Source: CAJXSD01 sp964633145
GTDB lineage: Bacteria; Pseudomonadota; Alphaproteobacteria; Rhodobacterales; Rhodobacteraceae
DNA length: 64,000 nucleotides
Direction: 5' to 3'
Assembly: GCA_964633145.1 (NCBI GenBank)
Contig: CAZWFE010000010.1
Location: 1-64,000 of the forward strand
The position numbers and the translations under genes were made by a program. Below are positions 26,684-36,530 of the stretch, piece by piece. Every line of letters begins with the position of its first letter. Position 1 is the stretch's first letter. The notes beneath the pieces are model-generated. The model made no database searches. It was not told where the DNA came from and was given only the letters and a program-made list of their open reading frames with translations.

Positions 26684-27542
26684 TGTTTTGCGACCCCAGT
26701 GCCAGTGCCATTTGATATATTTCACGCTTGGGCCGGCCGGTGGCCTGCGCCACCGCATCGGCGGCATCACGAACGGACATTTGGCCCAGCGCCTGTTGTA
26801 ACTGCTGTTCTATATCCTCGGGGTTAACAGTTGGTTTATCTGCACGATCAATCAGGACAACGATTTCGCCCTTGACCGATTGGCCTGCGACGCGATCTGC
26901 CAGTTCTGACAGGGTGCCGCGCTGGATATCTTCGAATTTTTTGGTCAGTTCACGCATGTACACCGCAGCGCGATGGCCCCCCATCACATCGGCGGCATCT
27001 GACAACATCGCGGCCAAACGCTTAGGCGATTCATAAAATATCAAGGTCGCAGGAATATCCATCAATTCAGACAGTTTTTTGCGTCGCTGGGATTTGGAAT
27101 TGGGCAAAAAACCTTCGAATAAAAAACGATCTGTCGGCAATCCCGCCAATGTCAGCGCGGTGATGCAGGCGCTGGGCCCCGGCGCCGAGGTCACCAAATG
27201 GCCCTGTGCGGCGATATCTTTGGACAGATGATAGCCCGGATCTGCAATTAATGGCGTTCCAGCCTCGGATGCATAAGCAACCGACAGACCCTGTTCGATC
27301 CATTGGGCCAATTTATCCCGCACGCGGTCGCCGCTGTGATCATGATAGGCGACCAAGGGCCGATCCCCTAATGCAATTCCGTGTATTTCCAACAGCTTGC
27401 GCATGCTACGCGTATCTTCGGCGGCGATAATGTCGGCACTGGCCAAAATATCCAAGGCCCGCAGCGTGATATCCCGCGCCGTCCCAATCGGTGTTGCAAC
27501 AAAATATAATCCAGCAGCTAATTTGACGTGTTTGTGATTCAT
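26661..27542 (-). CDS. rsmI: 16S rRNA (cytidine-1402-2'-O)-methyltransferase
   Basis: 293 residues. It methylates the ribose of C1402 in the 16S decoding centre. Signatures: LYFVATPIGTARDITLRAL at the start, DIIAAEDTRSMRKLL near residue 40, SEAGTPLIADPGY near 85, and PGPSACITALTLAGLPTD near 110. ATG at 27542 follows AAAGGG. It is divergent from the LpoA-like lipoprotein gene and overlaps yraN downstream. Confidence 0.96.
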   Translation of the reverse strand: MNHKHVKLAAGLYFVATPIGTARDITLRALDILASADIIAAEDTRSMRKLLEIHGIALGDRPLVAYHDHSGDRVRDKLAQWIEQGLSVAYASEAGTPLIADPGYHLSKDIAAQGHLVTSAPGPSACITALTLAGLPTDRFLFEGFLPNSKSQRRKKLSELMDIPATLIFYESPKRLAAMLSDAADVMGGHRAAVYMRELTKKFEDIQRGTLSELADRVAGQSVKGEIVVLIDRADKPTVNPEDIEQQLQQALGQMSVRDAADAVAQATGRPKREIYQMALALGSQNSGSQNKG

Positions 27543-27615
27543 GGCTGGACCCTTTGGGATATGGATTCTATCGTCACCCCCAAGGTAAAATATAATGGGA
27601 TTGGGAGACGAAATA

Positions 27616-28782
27616 ATGTTAGGTAGCTTTCTTTCAGGGTTTTTTAGTATTCGCAAGGTTTTTGCTATTGGGGCGCTGTTGGGTTTAATGGCCTGTGACG
27701 AAATGCCGGCAGTGAAAGTGCCGAAACTGGACCTGTCGAAACCAATTCCGGTGGCATTGCTGGTGCCTAAATCAGATGCTGACATCGCTAGTTTGGCAAA
27801 ATCACTAGAAAATGCTGCGCGGCTGGCTGTGCAGGAATCACCCGATGTAGAGATTGATTTGCGCGTCTATGACACCGCAGGCAATGAAACCATTGCGGCC
27901 CAAGTGGCGCAGCAGGCCGTCGACGACGGCGCGCAGATCATTCTGGGCCCGCTGCGGGCGGAAACGTCGAATGCAGCGGCCGTAGCTGTTGCAGATGATG
28001 GCGTGAATGTGATCAGTTTCTCTAATAACCCCACAATTGCGGGTGGCAACCTGTATGTATTGGGCAAAACATTCGATAATACAGCCGAGCGGTTGTTAGA
28101 ATTCGCCGCAGCCCAAGGCAAATCCCGGGCTGTTGTCGCGTATCCAAACAACATAGAAGGCACATTCGGCCTACAGGCGTTTCGCAAAGCGGCCCAGAAA
28201 TCAGGCATCGCAATTGTAAGCGAACAGGGATTTGAATTCAACGAAACAGCTGTGGTAAACGCAATCCCGATGATCCGCGCGGCCGTCGAAATTGAACAGG
28301 CAGATTTATTACTGCTGACATCGAACAGTTCAGGCGCCCTGCCATTGTTGGCCCAACTGCTGCCTGAAAACGGTGTCGACCCGATGGCTGTTCAATATGC
28401 CGGTTTGGGGCGCTGGGATGTTCCAGCGCAGATGTTGGATTTGCCGGGCGTTCAAAACGGATGGTTTGCAGTGCCAGACACCGCCAGCAACGAAAATTTC
28501 GCAACCCGTTATGAATTGGTCAATGGTGGGCGCCCACATAATTTGGCCAGCCTAGCCTATGACGCGGTGTCCATAATCGCGCAAATCGGACGCGGTGACG
28601 GGGGCGCGGTGTTATCTGCACAAAATTTAACCAATCCGAATGGTTTCAAAGGCGTCGATGGCATTTTTCGCTTGAAAAATGACGGCACAAACGAAAGAGC
28701 ACTATCACTTGCACAAATTATCGAAAAACAGGTAACGATCCTTGACCCTGCCCCACGCGCCTTCTCAATCGGGGGATTTTAA
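27616..28782 (+). CDS. Penicillin-binding protein activator (LpoA-like) lipoprotein
   Basis: 388 residues. A signal peptide ending in LLGLMAC gives a lipobox with the lipidated Cys near residue 27. The rest is a periplasmic-binding-protein type I fold (IPVALLVPKSDADIASLA, IILGPLRAET, VVAYPNNIEGTFG). LpoA of E. coli activates PBP1A from the outer membrane. ATG at 27616 follows GGGAGA. The same neighbourhood with rsmI, yraN and gshB recurs in this order. It overlaps glnD by 41 bases. Confidence 0.88.
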   Translation: MLGSFLSGFFSIRKVFAIGALLGLMACDEMPAVKVPKLDLSKPIPVALLVPKSDADIASLAKSLENAARLAVQESPDVEIDLRVYDTAGNETIAAQVAQQAVDDGAQIILGPLRAETSNAAAVAVADDGVNVISFSNNPTIAGGNLYVLGKTFDNTAERLLEFAAAQGKSRAVVAYPNNIEGTFGLQAFRKAAQKSGIAIVSEQGFEFNETAVVNAIPMIRAAVEIEQADLLLLTSNSSGALPLLAQLLPENGVDPMAVQYAGLGRWDVPAQMLDLPGVQNGWFAVPDTASNENFATRYELVNGGRPHNLASLAYDAVSIIAQIGRGDGGAVLSAQNLTNPNGFKGVDGIFRLKNDGTNERALSLAQIIEKQVTILDPAPRAFSIGGF

Positions 28783-31552
28783 TCCCGACTGCATCACGCC
28801 ATCATTGGATTCAGGCGGTCTGATATGTCCGCCTGATGATATTTTTGATGTGGGTGCATTTTATCGCGCGACCTTGGCGCAGGTCGGCGATATAGCGTCA
28901 GATGATTTGCGCAAATTGGTGATTTCCGATCTGCGCACACGGCGCAAATCAGGGATGGATCGGATCAAAGCGGCCTTTATCGAAAATCCGCGATCAGCCA
29001 CGCAGGCAATCCGCAGCTATACATGGTTGACCGATTGTTTGGTGAAATCCGTCTGGGTCACGGCCAGCGAATATTTGCACCCCATTCACACCCCGACCGA
29101 GGGGGAAAAATTGTCCGTTTTGGCAGTGGGTGGCTATGGGCGCGGTGAAATGGCCCCATTCAGCGATGTCGATTTGCTGTTCCTTACCCCGTACAAAGTG
29201 ACCCCATGGGCCGAATCCGTTGTCGAAAGCATGTTGTATATGCTGTGGGATCTGCGGCTAAAGGTGGGGCATTCCACCCGAACCGTGTCCGATTGCATTC
29301 GCTTGGGCAAAGAAGATTTCACAATCCGCACCGCGATGTTGGAACACCGCCATATTTGCGGAGAAGCACCCCTAGCCAAAGATCTAGATAACCGCCTGAG
29401 GCAAGAGTTATTCCAAGGAACCGAGCGCGAATTTGTCGAGGCAAAATTAAACGAACGCGATGCACGTCACACAAAACAGGGCGGCCAACGCTATATGGTC
29501 GAACCCAACGTGAAAGAGGGCAAAGGCGGTTTGCGCGACCTGCAATCGCTGTTCTGGATTGCAAAATATGTGCATCACGTCGAAACCACCGCCGAACTGG
29601 TGGCCAAGGGGGTGTTTCAACCCGACGAATACGCCACATTCGCGCGCGCTGAAAATTTCCTGTGGGCCGTGCGATGTCATATGCATTTATTGGCAGGGCG
29701 CGCGACAGAACAGCTGTCATTTGATTTACAGGTCCAAGTGGCCGAGGCCATGCAATACGCGAACCGCGAAGGGCGCCGTTCGGTGGAAATCTTTATGCAA
29801 GATTATTTCCGCCACGCCACACGGGTTGGGGATCTGACACGCATTATCCTGACCGCGCTTGAGGCGACGCATGCCAAGGACGCGCCCCTGCTGGAACGGA
29901 TTTTCCGCAAACGTCCCCGTATCAAACCCGAATATCGCGTTGTTCATAACCGTTTGGCGTTGAAATCGCCCGACAACTTTATCCAAGATAAACTGAATAT
30001 CCTGCGCATTTTCGAAGAGGCCCTGCGCACTGGATTGTTGATCCACCCAGATGCCATGCGCCTAATTTCAGCAAATTTGGATAAAATCGACGATGACATG
30101 CGCAATAATCCAACCGCGCAGCGTATTTTTGTGGATTTGTTGCTAAAACACGGCAACCCAGAACGCGCGTTACGGCGGATGAACGAATTGGGGGTATTGG
30201 CGGCCTTTATTCCCGAATTTGAACCCATCGTGGCAATGATGCAGTTCAACATGTATCACAGCTATACGGTCGATGAACACACGATCCAATGTATTTCGAA
30301 CTTGGCTGAAATTGAACGCGGCGAATTGCAAGAAGAATTGCCAATCGCGTCGTCCATCTTGGACGAGGGGATCAATCGCAAAGCGATCTATGTCGCCCTG
30401 CTACTGCATGACATCGGCAAAGGTCGCCCCGAAGATCATTCGATCCTAGGCGCAAAAATCGCCCGCAAAGTAGCCCCGCGTTTGGGATTAAACGCAGAAG
30501 AGGTCGAAACCATTGAATGGTTGGTGCGCTATCACCTGTTGATGTCGGATATGGCGCAAAAACGCGATATCGCCGATCCGCGCACGGTACGCGATTTTGC
30601 GCGGGCTGTGAAAACTGTGAAACGGTTGGACCTGCTGACTGTGTTGACGGTCTGCGATATTCGCGGCGTTGGCCCAAATACATGGAACAACTGGAAAGCG
30701 GCCCTGATCCGCGCGCTTTATCGTCAGACCCGTCTGGTGCTAGAGGATGGGATGGAGGCCGTGACCCGCGAAAACCGCGGGGCCGAGGCACAGGTTGCGC
30801 TGAAACAGGCATTGCGCGACTGGCCCGGCACGGACCTGAAAATAGAAATGGATCGCCACTACGGCCCCTATTGGCAGGGGCTGCATGTAACCGCGCATGT
30901 GGTGTTTGCCAATTTGTTGCGCGGCATTGAAACCGATGAAATTCGGCTGGATCTGCACCCAGATGTGGAACGTGATGCCACACGGATTTGCTTTGCCTTG
31001 GTCGATCATCCCGGTATTTTTTCACGCCTTGCGGGCGCATTGGCGCTGGTTGGGGCAAATGTCGTAGACGCGCGTACCTATACATCCAAAGATGGCTATG
31101 CAACGGCCGCATTCTGGGTCCAAGACGGCGACGAAGGCCCCTATGAAAGCAGCCGCCTGCCCCGTCTGCGCAGCATGATCGAAAAAACCCTAAAAGGCGA
31201 AGTCATCGCACGCGATGCGATGCAAGAAAAAGACAAATTCAAAAAGCGCGAAAAAGCGTTTCGGGTGTCAACTTCTGTCACCTTTGATAATGATGGGTCC
31301 GAAATCTATACCATTATTGAGGTCGACACACGCGACCGCCCCGGATTGTTGTATGATCTGACCCGCACCTTGGCCAATATGAACATCTATATTGCGTCTG
31401 CCGTTATTGCGACCTATGGCGAACAGGTGGTAGACACATTTTACGTCAAGGACATGTTTGGACTTAAGTTCTATAACGAAACCAAACAACGTGCCATCGA
31501 ACGCAATCTGCGCGACGCCATCGCCAAGGGCGTCGAACGCGCCCAAGGATAA
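28742..31552 (+). CDS. glnD: Bifunctional [protein-PII] uridylyltransferase/uridylyl-removing enzyme
   Basis: 936 residues. It senses glutamine and modifies PII proteins. Domain order: nucleotidyltransferase with GGYGRGEMAPFSDVDLLF near residue 130; HD phosphohydrolase with LLHDIGKGRPEDHS near 553; ACT domain at about 750 (FALVDHPGIFSRLAGALA); second ACT near 857 (DTRDRPGLLYDLTRTLA). No ATG fits; the best start is TTG at 28742, with AGGT about 9 bases upstream, inside the end of the preceding gene. The exact start is uncertain. murJ follows after 16 bases. Confidence 0.95.
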   Translation: MTLPHAPSQSGDFNPDCITPSLDSGGLICPPDDIFDVGAFYRATLAQVGDIASDDLRKLVISDLRTRRKSGMDRIKAAFIENPRSATQAIRSYTWLTDCLVKSVWVTASEYLHPIHTPTEGEKLSVLAVGGYGRGEMAPFSDVDLLFLTPYKVTPWAESVVESMLYMLWDLRLKVGHSTRTVSDCIRLGKEDFTIRTAMLEHRHICGEAPLAKDLDNRLRQELFQGTEREFVEAKLNERDARHTKQGGQRYMVEPNVKEGKGGLRDLQSLFWIAKYVHHVETTAELVAKGVFQPDEYATFARAENFLWAVRCHMHLLAGRATEQLSFDLQVQVAEAMQYANREGRRSVEIFMQDYFRHATRVGDLTRIILTALEATHAKDAPLLERIFRKRPRIKPEYRVVHNRLALKSPDNFIQDKLNILRIFEEALRTGLLIHPDAMRLISANLDKIDDDMRNNPTAQRIFVDLLLKHGNPERALRRMNELGVLAAFIPEFEPIVAMMQFNMYHSYTVDEHTIQCISNLAEIERGELQEELPIASSILDEGINRKAIYVALLLHDIGKGRPEDHSILGAKIARKVAPRLGLNAEEVETIEWLVRYHLLMSDMAQKRDIADPRTVRDFARAVKTVKRLDLLTVLTVCDIRGVGPNTWNNWKAALIRALYRQTRLVLEDGMEAVTRENRGAEAQVALKQALRDWPGTDLKIEMDRHYGPYWQGLHVTAHVVFANLLRGIETDEIRLDLHPDVERDATRICFALVDHPGIFSRLAGALALVGANVVDARTYTSKDGYATAAFWVQDGDEGPYESSRLPRLRSMIEKTLKGEVIARDAMQEKDKFKKREKAFRVSTSVTFDNDGSEIYTIIEVDTRDRPGLLYDLTRTLANMNIYIASAVIATYGEQVVDTFYVKDMFGLKFYNETKQRAIERNLRDAIAKGVERAQG

Positions 31553-31568
31553 CACATAGGGATAACAT

Positions 31569-33098
31569 ATGCTGCGATCCATCATGACAGTGGGATTTTG
31601 GACCTTGCTCAGCCGTGTGCTGGGCATGGTACGCGAAATTTTGCTGTTTGCCTTGATTGGCGCGGGTCCGGTTTTGGATGCCTTTGTCGCAGCCTTTCGC
31701 CTGCCCAATATGTTTCGCCGGTTCTTTGCCGAAGGGGCCTTTAATGCGGCCTTTGTTCCCATGCTTTCCAAGCGATTGGCCGATGATCGTGATGCGGTTG
31801 GCTTTGCCAATCAGGCGATGGGCGGATTGGCCTTTGTGGTGATGATCCTAACCGCTGTTGCGATGATTTTCATGCCTGTCTTGGTTTGGATCACGGCCAG
31901 CGGGTTTGCGGGGGATACACGGTTTGACATGACCGTGGATTACGGGCGCGTGATGTTTCCCTATATCCTGTTCATATCATCCGCCGCCCTGTTGTCGGGG
32001 GCACTGAATGCCAAGGGACATTTTGCAGTGGCCGCCGCAGCGCCTGTATTTTTGAACATCTTAGTCATCGCGGCGCTGGGGCTGTCATGGATCATGGACG
32101 GGCGGCATATATCCTATCTGATTTGGTCAATCCCTGTTGCGGGTGTTGTGCAATTGGCCATGGTCTGGGTCGCCTGTCACAAGGCCGGATTGCCCATCAC
32201 ACTATCCCGCCCCAGATTGTCGCCCGACATGAAACAACTGATCCGCATTGCAGTTCCGGCTGCTTTGGCCAATGGGGTGGTTCAGATCAATTTGTTGGTT
32301 GGGCAACTGGTATCGTCACAATATACCGGCGCCGTCAGCTGGCTGTATGGTGCGGACCGATTGTACCAGCTGCCCTTGGGCGTGGTGGGCATTGCCGTGG
32401 GATTGGTATTGCTGCCCGAATTATCCAAACGGCTGCAAACACATGATGATGCCGGTGCCAAAGATGCATTCAATCGTGGAACCGAAATTGCGCTGGCACT
32501 GACGCTGCCTGCGGCGGTCGCATTGTTTGTGATCCCTGTTCCATTGGCGTCCATGCTGTATGAATATGGTGCGACGGGGCGCGACGATATTTTGGCCATA
32601 GGACTGGCAACCGCCATTTATGGTTTGGGCCTGCCTGCGTTTATTTTGCAAAAACTGCTACAGCCCCTGTTTTTCGCGCGCGAAGATACAAAAACACCGT
32701 TTCGCTTTGCAGTGTGGTCCATGATCATAAACGCCGCGCTTGCACTGGGGCTGATGCCGTGGTTGGGCTGGATTTCGGCCGCTGTCGCCACGACCCTGTC
32801 ATCGTGGGTCATGGTCGCCCTATTGGCAGGGTCTGCCCGCAAGTTTGGGGATGTGGCGCGCATCAGTCCAACGGTTAAATCCCGTGTCCTAAGGATGTGT
32901 ATTGCATCAGGGATCATGGGCGCCACCCTGTGGTGCATGGCCATGGTTGTGATGGATTATGCCGCAGATGCCCCCAGTCGGATCGCCCTTGCACTGGGGT
33001 TAATCGCGCTTGGTATTGTGGTCTATGGGATCGCTGGGCGCAGCTTAGGCGCGTTTGATGTACAGGACCTGAAATCCAGCCTACGCCGCAGCCGTTAA
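31569..33098 (+). CDS. murJ: Lipid II flippase MurJ (MviN)
   Basis: 509 residues with about 14 membrane helices. It moves lipid II across the inner membrane for peptidoglycan assembly. The start SIMTVGFWTLLSRVLGMVRE and the block FRLPNMFRRFFAEGAFNAAF near residue 36 are diagnostic, as is SWLYGADRLYQLPLGVVG near 258. It follows glnD closely, as in many alphaproteobacteria, and its stop overlaps the convergent rhomboid-like gene. Confidence 0.97.
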   Translation: MLRSIMTVGFWTLLSRVLGMVREILLFALIGAGPVLDAFVAAFRLPNMFRRFFAEGAFNAAFVPMLSKRLADDRDAVGFANQAMGGLAFVVMILTAVAMIFMPVLVWITASGFAGDTRFDMTVDYGRVMFPYILFISSAALLSGALNAKGHFAVAAAAPVFLNILVIAALGLSWIMDGRHISYLIWSIPVAGVVQLAMVWVACHKAGLPITLSRPRLSPDMKQLIRIAVPAALANGVVQINLLVGQLVSSQYTGAVSWLYGADRLYQLPLGVVGIAVGLVLLPELSKRLQTHDDAGAKDAFNRGTEIALALTLPAAVALFVIPVPLASMLYEYGATGRDDILAIGLATAIYGLGLPAFILQKLLQPLFFAREDTKTPFRFAVWSMIINAALALGLMPWLGWISAAVATTLSSWVMVALLAGSARKFGDVARISPTVKSRVLRMCIASGIMGATLWCMAMVVMDYAADAPSRIALALGLIALGIVVYGIAGRSLGAFDVQDLKSSLRRSR

Positions 33099-33781
33099 TC
33101 GCGTCGAATGGCCGCCAGAATACGTCGCAGCCCGCCGGGGGCTACAAAAAATGAAATGCCAAAGCCTGCAAAAAACGCAGCCAAATCAGCGATCCAGGTG
33201 AAATTCGACCCAAAGAGCATACCAAATAACAACTGCACGCCCATTAGCATTGCAATCAATGTAAACGCCTGTGCCTGTGGTCCGTGACCTGCACGCAGCG
33301 CCACCCAGTTCAGGAACGAATAGGCCCCAATCAACCCATAGATCCCAACAAAACTGCCAAACAGCCATTCCGTTTCAGGTGCAAACACAGAAAAGACAAC
33401 GGCAGCCACAATGGCTGATACAAAATATATCACCAACGTGGCCCATTCAGAAAACACCTGTCCCACCATGCGCCCCATTGCCAGCAATAACGCAATGGCG
33501 ATCCCTGCCCCGACAGTGGACCCATTTACAAACGAATACGTCACAAAGCGCACCAACAAATCGGTCGGATATTGCCCCTGTTCCAACATCCACCACAATA
33601 CAGCAGGTGTCAGCGCATAATCGCTGACCGCGGCATTGCGCCAACCAATGGCAGATGCGTCCCCTAAAATCCCCATAGAGCCCAGAACAAAAATTACCTC
33701 GATCCCAGCAATGAAAACGAACAATCCCATAATGACAGATGGCATTGGGTTTAGGATAGGCTGTGGGCGATTGTGATCCAT
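33095..33781 (-). CDS. Rhomboid-fold membrane protein, probably without protease activity
   Basis: 228 residues with six predicted membrane helices. The YGLIGAYSF block and AAFFAGFGISF match rhomboid helices 4 and 6. In active rhomboids helix 4 has GxSG and helix 6 a His; here the aligned positions read GSFVG (Phe at the Ser position) and AD-LAAFFAG (Asp for His). The helix-2 His is also Asn (SFVNGS). It is therefore predicted to be a pseudoprotease, a variant that seems shared by relatives in this order. It converges on murJ and is divergent from trpS. Confidence 0.75.
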   Translation of the reverse strand: MDHNRPQPILNPMPSVIMGLFVFIAGIEVIFVLGSMGILGDASAIGWRNAAVSDYALTPAVLWWMLEQGQYPTDLLVRFVTYSFVNGSTVGAGIAIALLLAMGRMVGQVFSEWATLVIYFVSAIVAAVVFSVFAPETEWLFGSFVGIYGLIGAYSFLNWVALRAGHGPQAQAFTLIAMLMGVQLLFGMLFGSNFTWIADLAAFFAGFGISFFVAPGGLRRILAAIRRD

Positions 33782-33856
33782 TTGGTCCTCTTGCTTGACG
33801 TGGTATCACCCTAGGGTTAGACGGTTTGCAACAAAACTTCTAGTCGGAGAATATAG

Positions 33857-34894
33857 ATGACTGATGCGGCGACCACAGACGTAAACGCCAAATTCACCCC
33901 GCGCGTGTTTTCCGGGATAAAACCATCCGGTGGTTTGACCTTGGGCAATTACCTAGGCGCGATCAAACGCTTTGTTGATATGCAGGGTGGGGATTTTGAA
34001 ACCATCTATTGCGTGGTCGATCTGCATGCCATCACCGTCTGGCAGGACCCGTCCGAGCTGCGCAATGCCACCCGCGAAGTGGCCGCAGGTTTCATCGCAT
34101 CCGGCATCGACCCTGAAAAATCGGTTTTGTTCAATCAATCCCAAGTGTCCCAGCATGCCGAATTGGGATGGTTGTTCAACTGTGTCGCCCGTGTCGGTTG
34201 GATGAACCGCATGACACAGTTCAAAGACAAAGCAGGATCAAACGCGGAAAAGGTATCTTTAGGCCTTTATGCTTATCCATCACTGATGGCCGCGGATATT
34301 TTGCTCTATCACGCCACGCATGTCCCAGTGGGCGAGGATCAAAAACAACACGTCGAATTGACCCGCGATATTGCGCAGAAATTCAATCACGATTTCAAGG
34401 TGGATTTTTTCCCCGAAACGAAACCCGTGATCGAAGGCCCAGCCACGCGCGTCATGAACCTGCGTGACGGGTCCAAGAAAATGTCAAAATCGGGTGAAAG
34501 CGATATGGAACGCATCAACATGACCGATGATGCCGACACCATCGCCAAAAAATTCAAAAAGGCCAAAACCGATCCAGAACCACTGCCCGACACGTTGGAC
34601 GGACTGGCGGGCCGCCCCGAGGCGCGCAATCTGGTCGATATCTATGCCGCACTGTCCGATCAAACATCGCAACAGGTCATTACAGAATATGCCGGCGCAG
34701 GCTGGGGCAAATTCAAACCCGCACTGGCGGATTTGGCAGTCGATAAATTGGCCCCCATTTCCACAGAAATGTCACGTCTGATGGCGGACCCTGCCGAAAT
34801 TGACCGCATTTTGGCCCGCGGTGCAGAACGCGCGCGCGACATCGCGCAGCCCATTTTGCAGCAGGCCTATGATATTGTCGGGTTCGTTAGGTAA
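33857..34894 (+). CDS. trpS: Tryptophanyl-tRNA synthetase
   Basis: 345 residues, class I. The HIGH-equivalent segment PSGGLTLGNYLGA is near residue 23-35, GEDQKQHVELTRDIA near 158, and KKMSKSGES near 211. It charges tRNA-Trp. The start at 33857 is consistent with a ribosome-like GGAGA 10 bases upstream. It heads a run of rightward genes (USP, VOC, nfuA, tsaB, rimI). Confidence 0.98.
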   Translation: MTDAATTDVNAKFTPRVFSGIKPSGGLTLGNYLGAIKRFVDMQGGDFETIYCVVDLHAITVWQDPSELRNATREVAAGFIASGIDPEKSVLFNQSQVSQHAELGWLFNCVARVGWMNRMTQFKDKAGSNAEKVSLGLYAYPSLMAADILLYHATHVPVGEDQKQHVELTRDIAQKFNHDFKVDFFPETKPVIEGPATRVMNLRDGSKKMSKSGESDMERINMTDDADTIAKKFKKAKTDPEPLPDTLDGLAGRPEARNLVDIYAALSDQTSQQVITEYAGAGWGKFKPALADLAVDKLAPISTEMSRLMADPAEIDRILARGAERARDIAQPILQQAYDIVGFVR

Positions 34895-35046
34895 CATCCG
34901 ATCAACGCATCTCTTTGCAGTTTTAGAAACCATATGTGCTGGGGCCTGAAATTGGGGTGCGTTGTGTGCAGCCACGTTCTTCTTGACACAGGCGCATTGC
35001 TAGCGGCAGACTAAGCACTGCAAAATCGCTATGAATGGGGAACCAG

Positions 35047-35502
35047 ATGCGCAAGTTCTTGGTCGTATTAGACGACAGCCGCGAATGCCTGAATGCCATG
35101 CGGTTTGCCGCAATGCGGGCATCTAAATCAGGGGGTGGTGTCGCAATTTTGTCGGTGATTCCCCCAGATGAATTCAATCATTGGATCGGTGTCGGCGACC
35201 TCATGCGCCAAGAGGCCCGCGAACGTATCGAGGCGCACTATGAGGTGTTTGCCAAATGGATGCGAGATCGGCAAAACATTGATCCCGAATTGCACATTCG
35301 CGAAGGCGAAGCCGTTACCGAAATTTTGGCCCATATCGAATCTGACCCCGAAATCGGCATTTTGGTTTTGGGCGCGGGCTTAGACAAAAAGGGGCCAGGC
35401 CCCTTGGTCAGCCAGCTGTCGAAAAACGCAGGCACTCTGCCCTGTCCAATCACTATCGTCCCGGGCAATCTGACCAAGGAACAACTTGACGCCCTGACAT
35501 GA
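35047..35502 (+). CDS. Universal stress protein (UspA) family
   Basis: 151 residues with the Usp fold: KFLVVLDDSRECLNAMRFA at the start and a C-terminal ILVLGAGL...ITIVPGN region, in which the ATP-binding G-2x-G-9x-G(S/T) pattern is only partly kept. ATG at 35047 follows GGGGAA; one four codons earlier overlaps that site. It overlaps the VOC gene by ATGA. The USP gene between trpS and a NifU-type gene is usual in Rhodobacterales. Confidence 0.88.
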   Translation: MRKFLVVLDDSRECLNAMRFAAMRASKSGGGVAILSVIPPDEFNHWIGVGDLMRQEARERIEAHYEVFAKWMRDRQNIDPELHIREGEAVTEILAHIESDPEIGILVLGAGLDKKGPGPLVSQLSKNAGTLPCPITIVPGNLTKEQLDALT

Positions 35503-35900
35503 ACACACAATCGATCCATGCGTTTGCGATCACTGTTCCCGACTATGACGACGCGATTGATTATTATTGCGGTATCTTGGGGTTTGAACTTATCCAAGAC
35601 ACACGGCTCACACCAGACAAACGCTGGGTATTGATCCGCCCCAAGGGCGCGCAAGGATCCAACATCCTTTTGGCGCGCGCCGCATCCGCAGAGCAAAGCG
35701 CAAGCATTGGCAATCAAACCGGCGGACGGGTGTTTATATTTCTGAACACCGATGATTTTGAACGCGACTACGCAGCCTATCGCGCCAAAGGGGTCGCATT
35801 CATCGAAACACCCCGGCGCGAAACATATGGCGTCGTATGCAAATTCCGCGATCGGTTTGGGAACCTTTGGGATTTGCTTGAGCTAACACAATCTCTTTAG
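35499..35900 (+). CDS. VOC (glyoxalase/bleomycin-resistance fold) family protein
   Basis: 133 residues with two beta-alpha-beta-beta-beta modules: AFAITVPDYDDAIDYYCGIL at the start and FRDRFGNLWDLLELTQ at the end. The family covers metal-dependent glyoxalases, dioxygenases and antibiotic-binding proteins; the substrate cannot be inferred. Its start overlaps the USP stop (ATGA). It appears to be an insertion into the usual trpS-usp-nifU order. Confidence 0.88.
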   Translation: MNTQSIHAFAITVPDYDDAIDYYCGILGFELIQDTRLTPDKRWVLIRPKGAQGSNILLARAASAEQSASIGNQTGGRVFIFLNTDDFERDYAAYRAKGVAFIETPRRETYGVVCKFRDRFGNLWDLLELTQSL

Positions 35901-35969
35901 AATCGGTCTAAGTTACTTGACATTACTGGTCCGAAATTCCATATCTTGGGCGAGAGATGGAGCCCAGTC

Positions 35970-36530
35970 ATGTTTATTCAAACCGAATCCACACCAAACC
36001 CAGCGACACTGAAATTCCTGCCCGGTCTAACCGTGCTTGAGGATGGAACAGCCGATTTTCCATCCGCAGATGGTACAGAATCGTCACCACTCGCCCAGCG
36101 TATCTTTGCGGTATCTGGCGTTTCGGGTGTGTTTTTGGGCCGTGATTTTGTCACAGTGACCAAATCTGACGACGTGGATTGGGATCACATCAAACCATCC
36201 CTATTGGGCGCGATCATGGAACATTACCAATCGGGCCAACCTGCATTAATCGGGGCTGGCGCGGCGGAACATGGCGACAACCATGATGGTGCAGATGCAG
36301 AAATCGTCGGTCAAATCAAAGAACTGCTAGACACACGCGTGCGTCCAGCGGTGGCCCAAGACGGCGGGGACATCACATTTCACGGCTTTGAACGCGGTGT
36401 CGTTTACCTGCAAATGAAAGGCGCCTGCGCAGGATGCCCATCGTCAACAATGACGTTGAAAATGGGGATCGAAAACCTGCTGCGCCACTATATCCCCGAG
36501 GTGGCCGAGGTGCGCCCAGTTGAACTGTGA
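35970..36530 (+). CDS. NifU/Nfu-type iron-sulfur scaffold protein
   Basis: 186 residues. An N-terminal Nfu_N domain (FIQTESTPNPATLKFLPG) is followed by the NifU-like domain with the cluster-binding CAGC near residue 153. It delivers Fe-S clusters to apoproteins. This architecture is the mitochondrial NFU1/alphaproteobacterial type. ATG at 35970 has GGAG upstream. It overlaps tsaB by 11 bases. The FdsGBA enzyme in this window is a cluster-rich potential client. Confidence 0.93.
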   Translation: MFIQTESTPNPATLKFLPGLTVLEDGTADFPSADGTESSPLAQRIFAVSGVSGVFLGRDFVTVTKSDDVDWDHIKPSLLGAIMEHYQSGQPALIGAGAAEHGDNHDGADAEIVGQIKELLDTRVRPAVAQDGGDITFHGFERGVVYLQMKGACAGCPSSTMTLKMGIENLLRHYIPEVAEVRPVEL

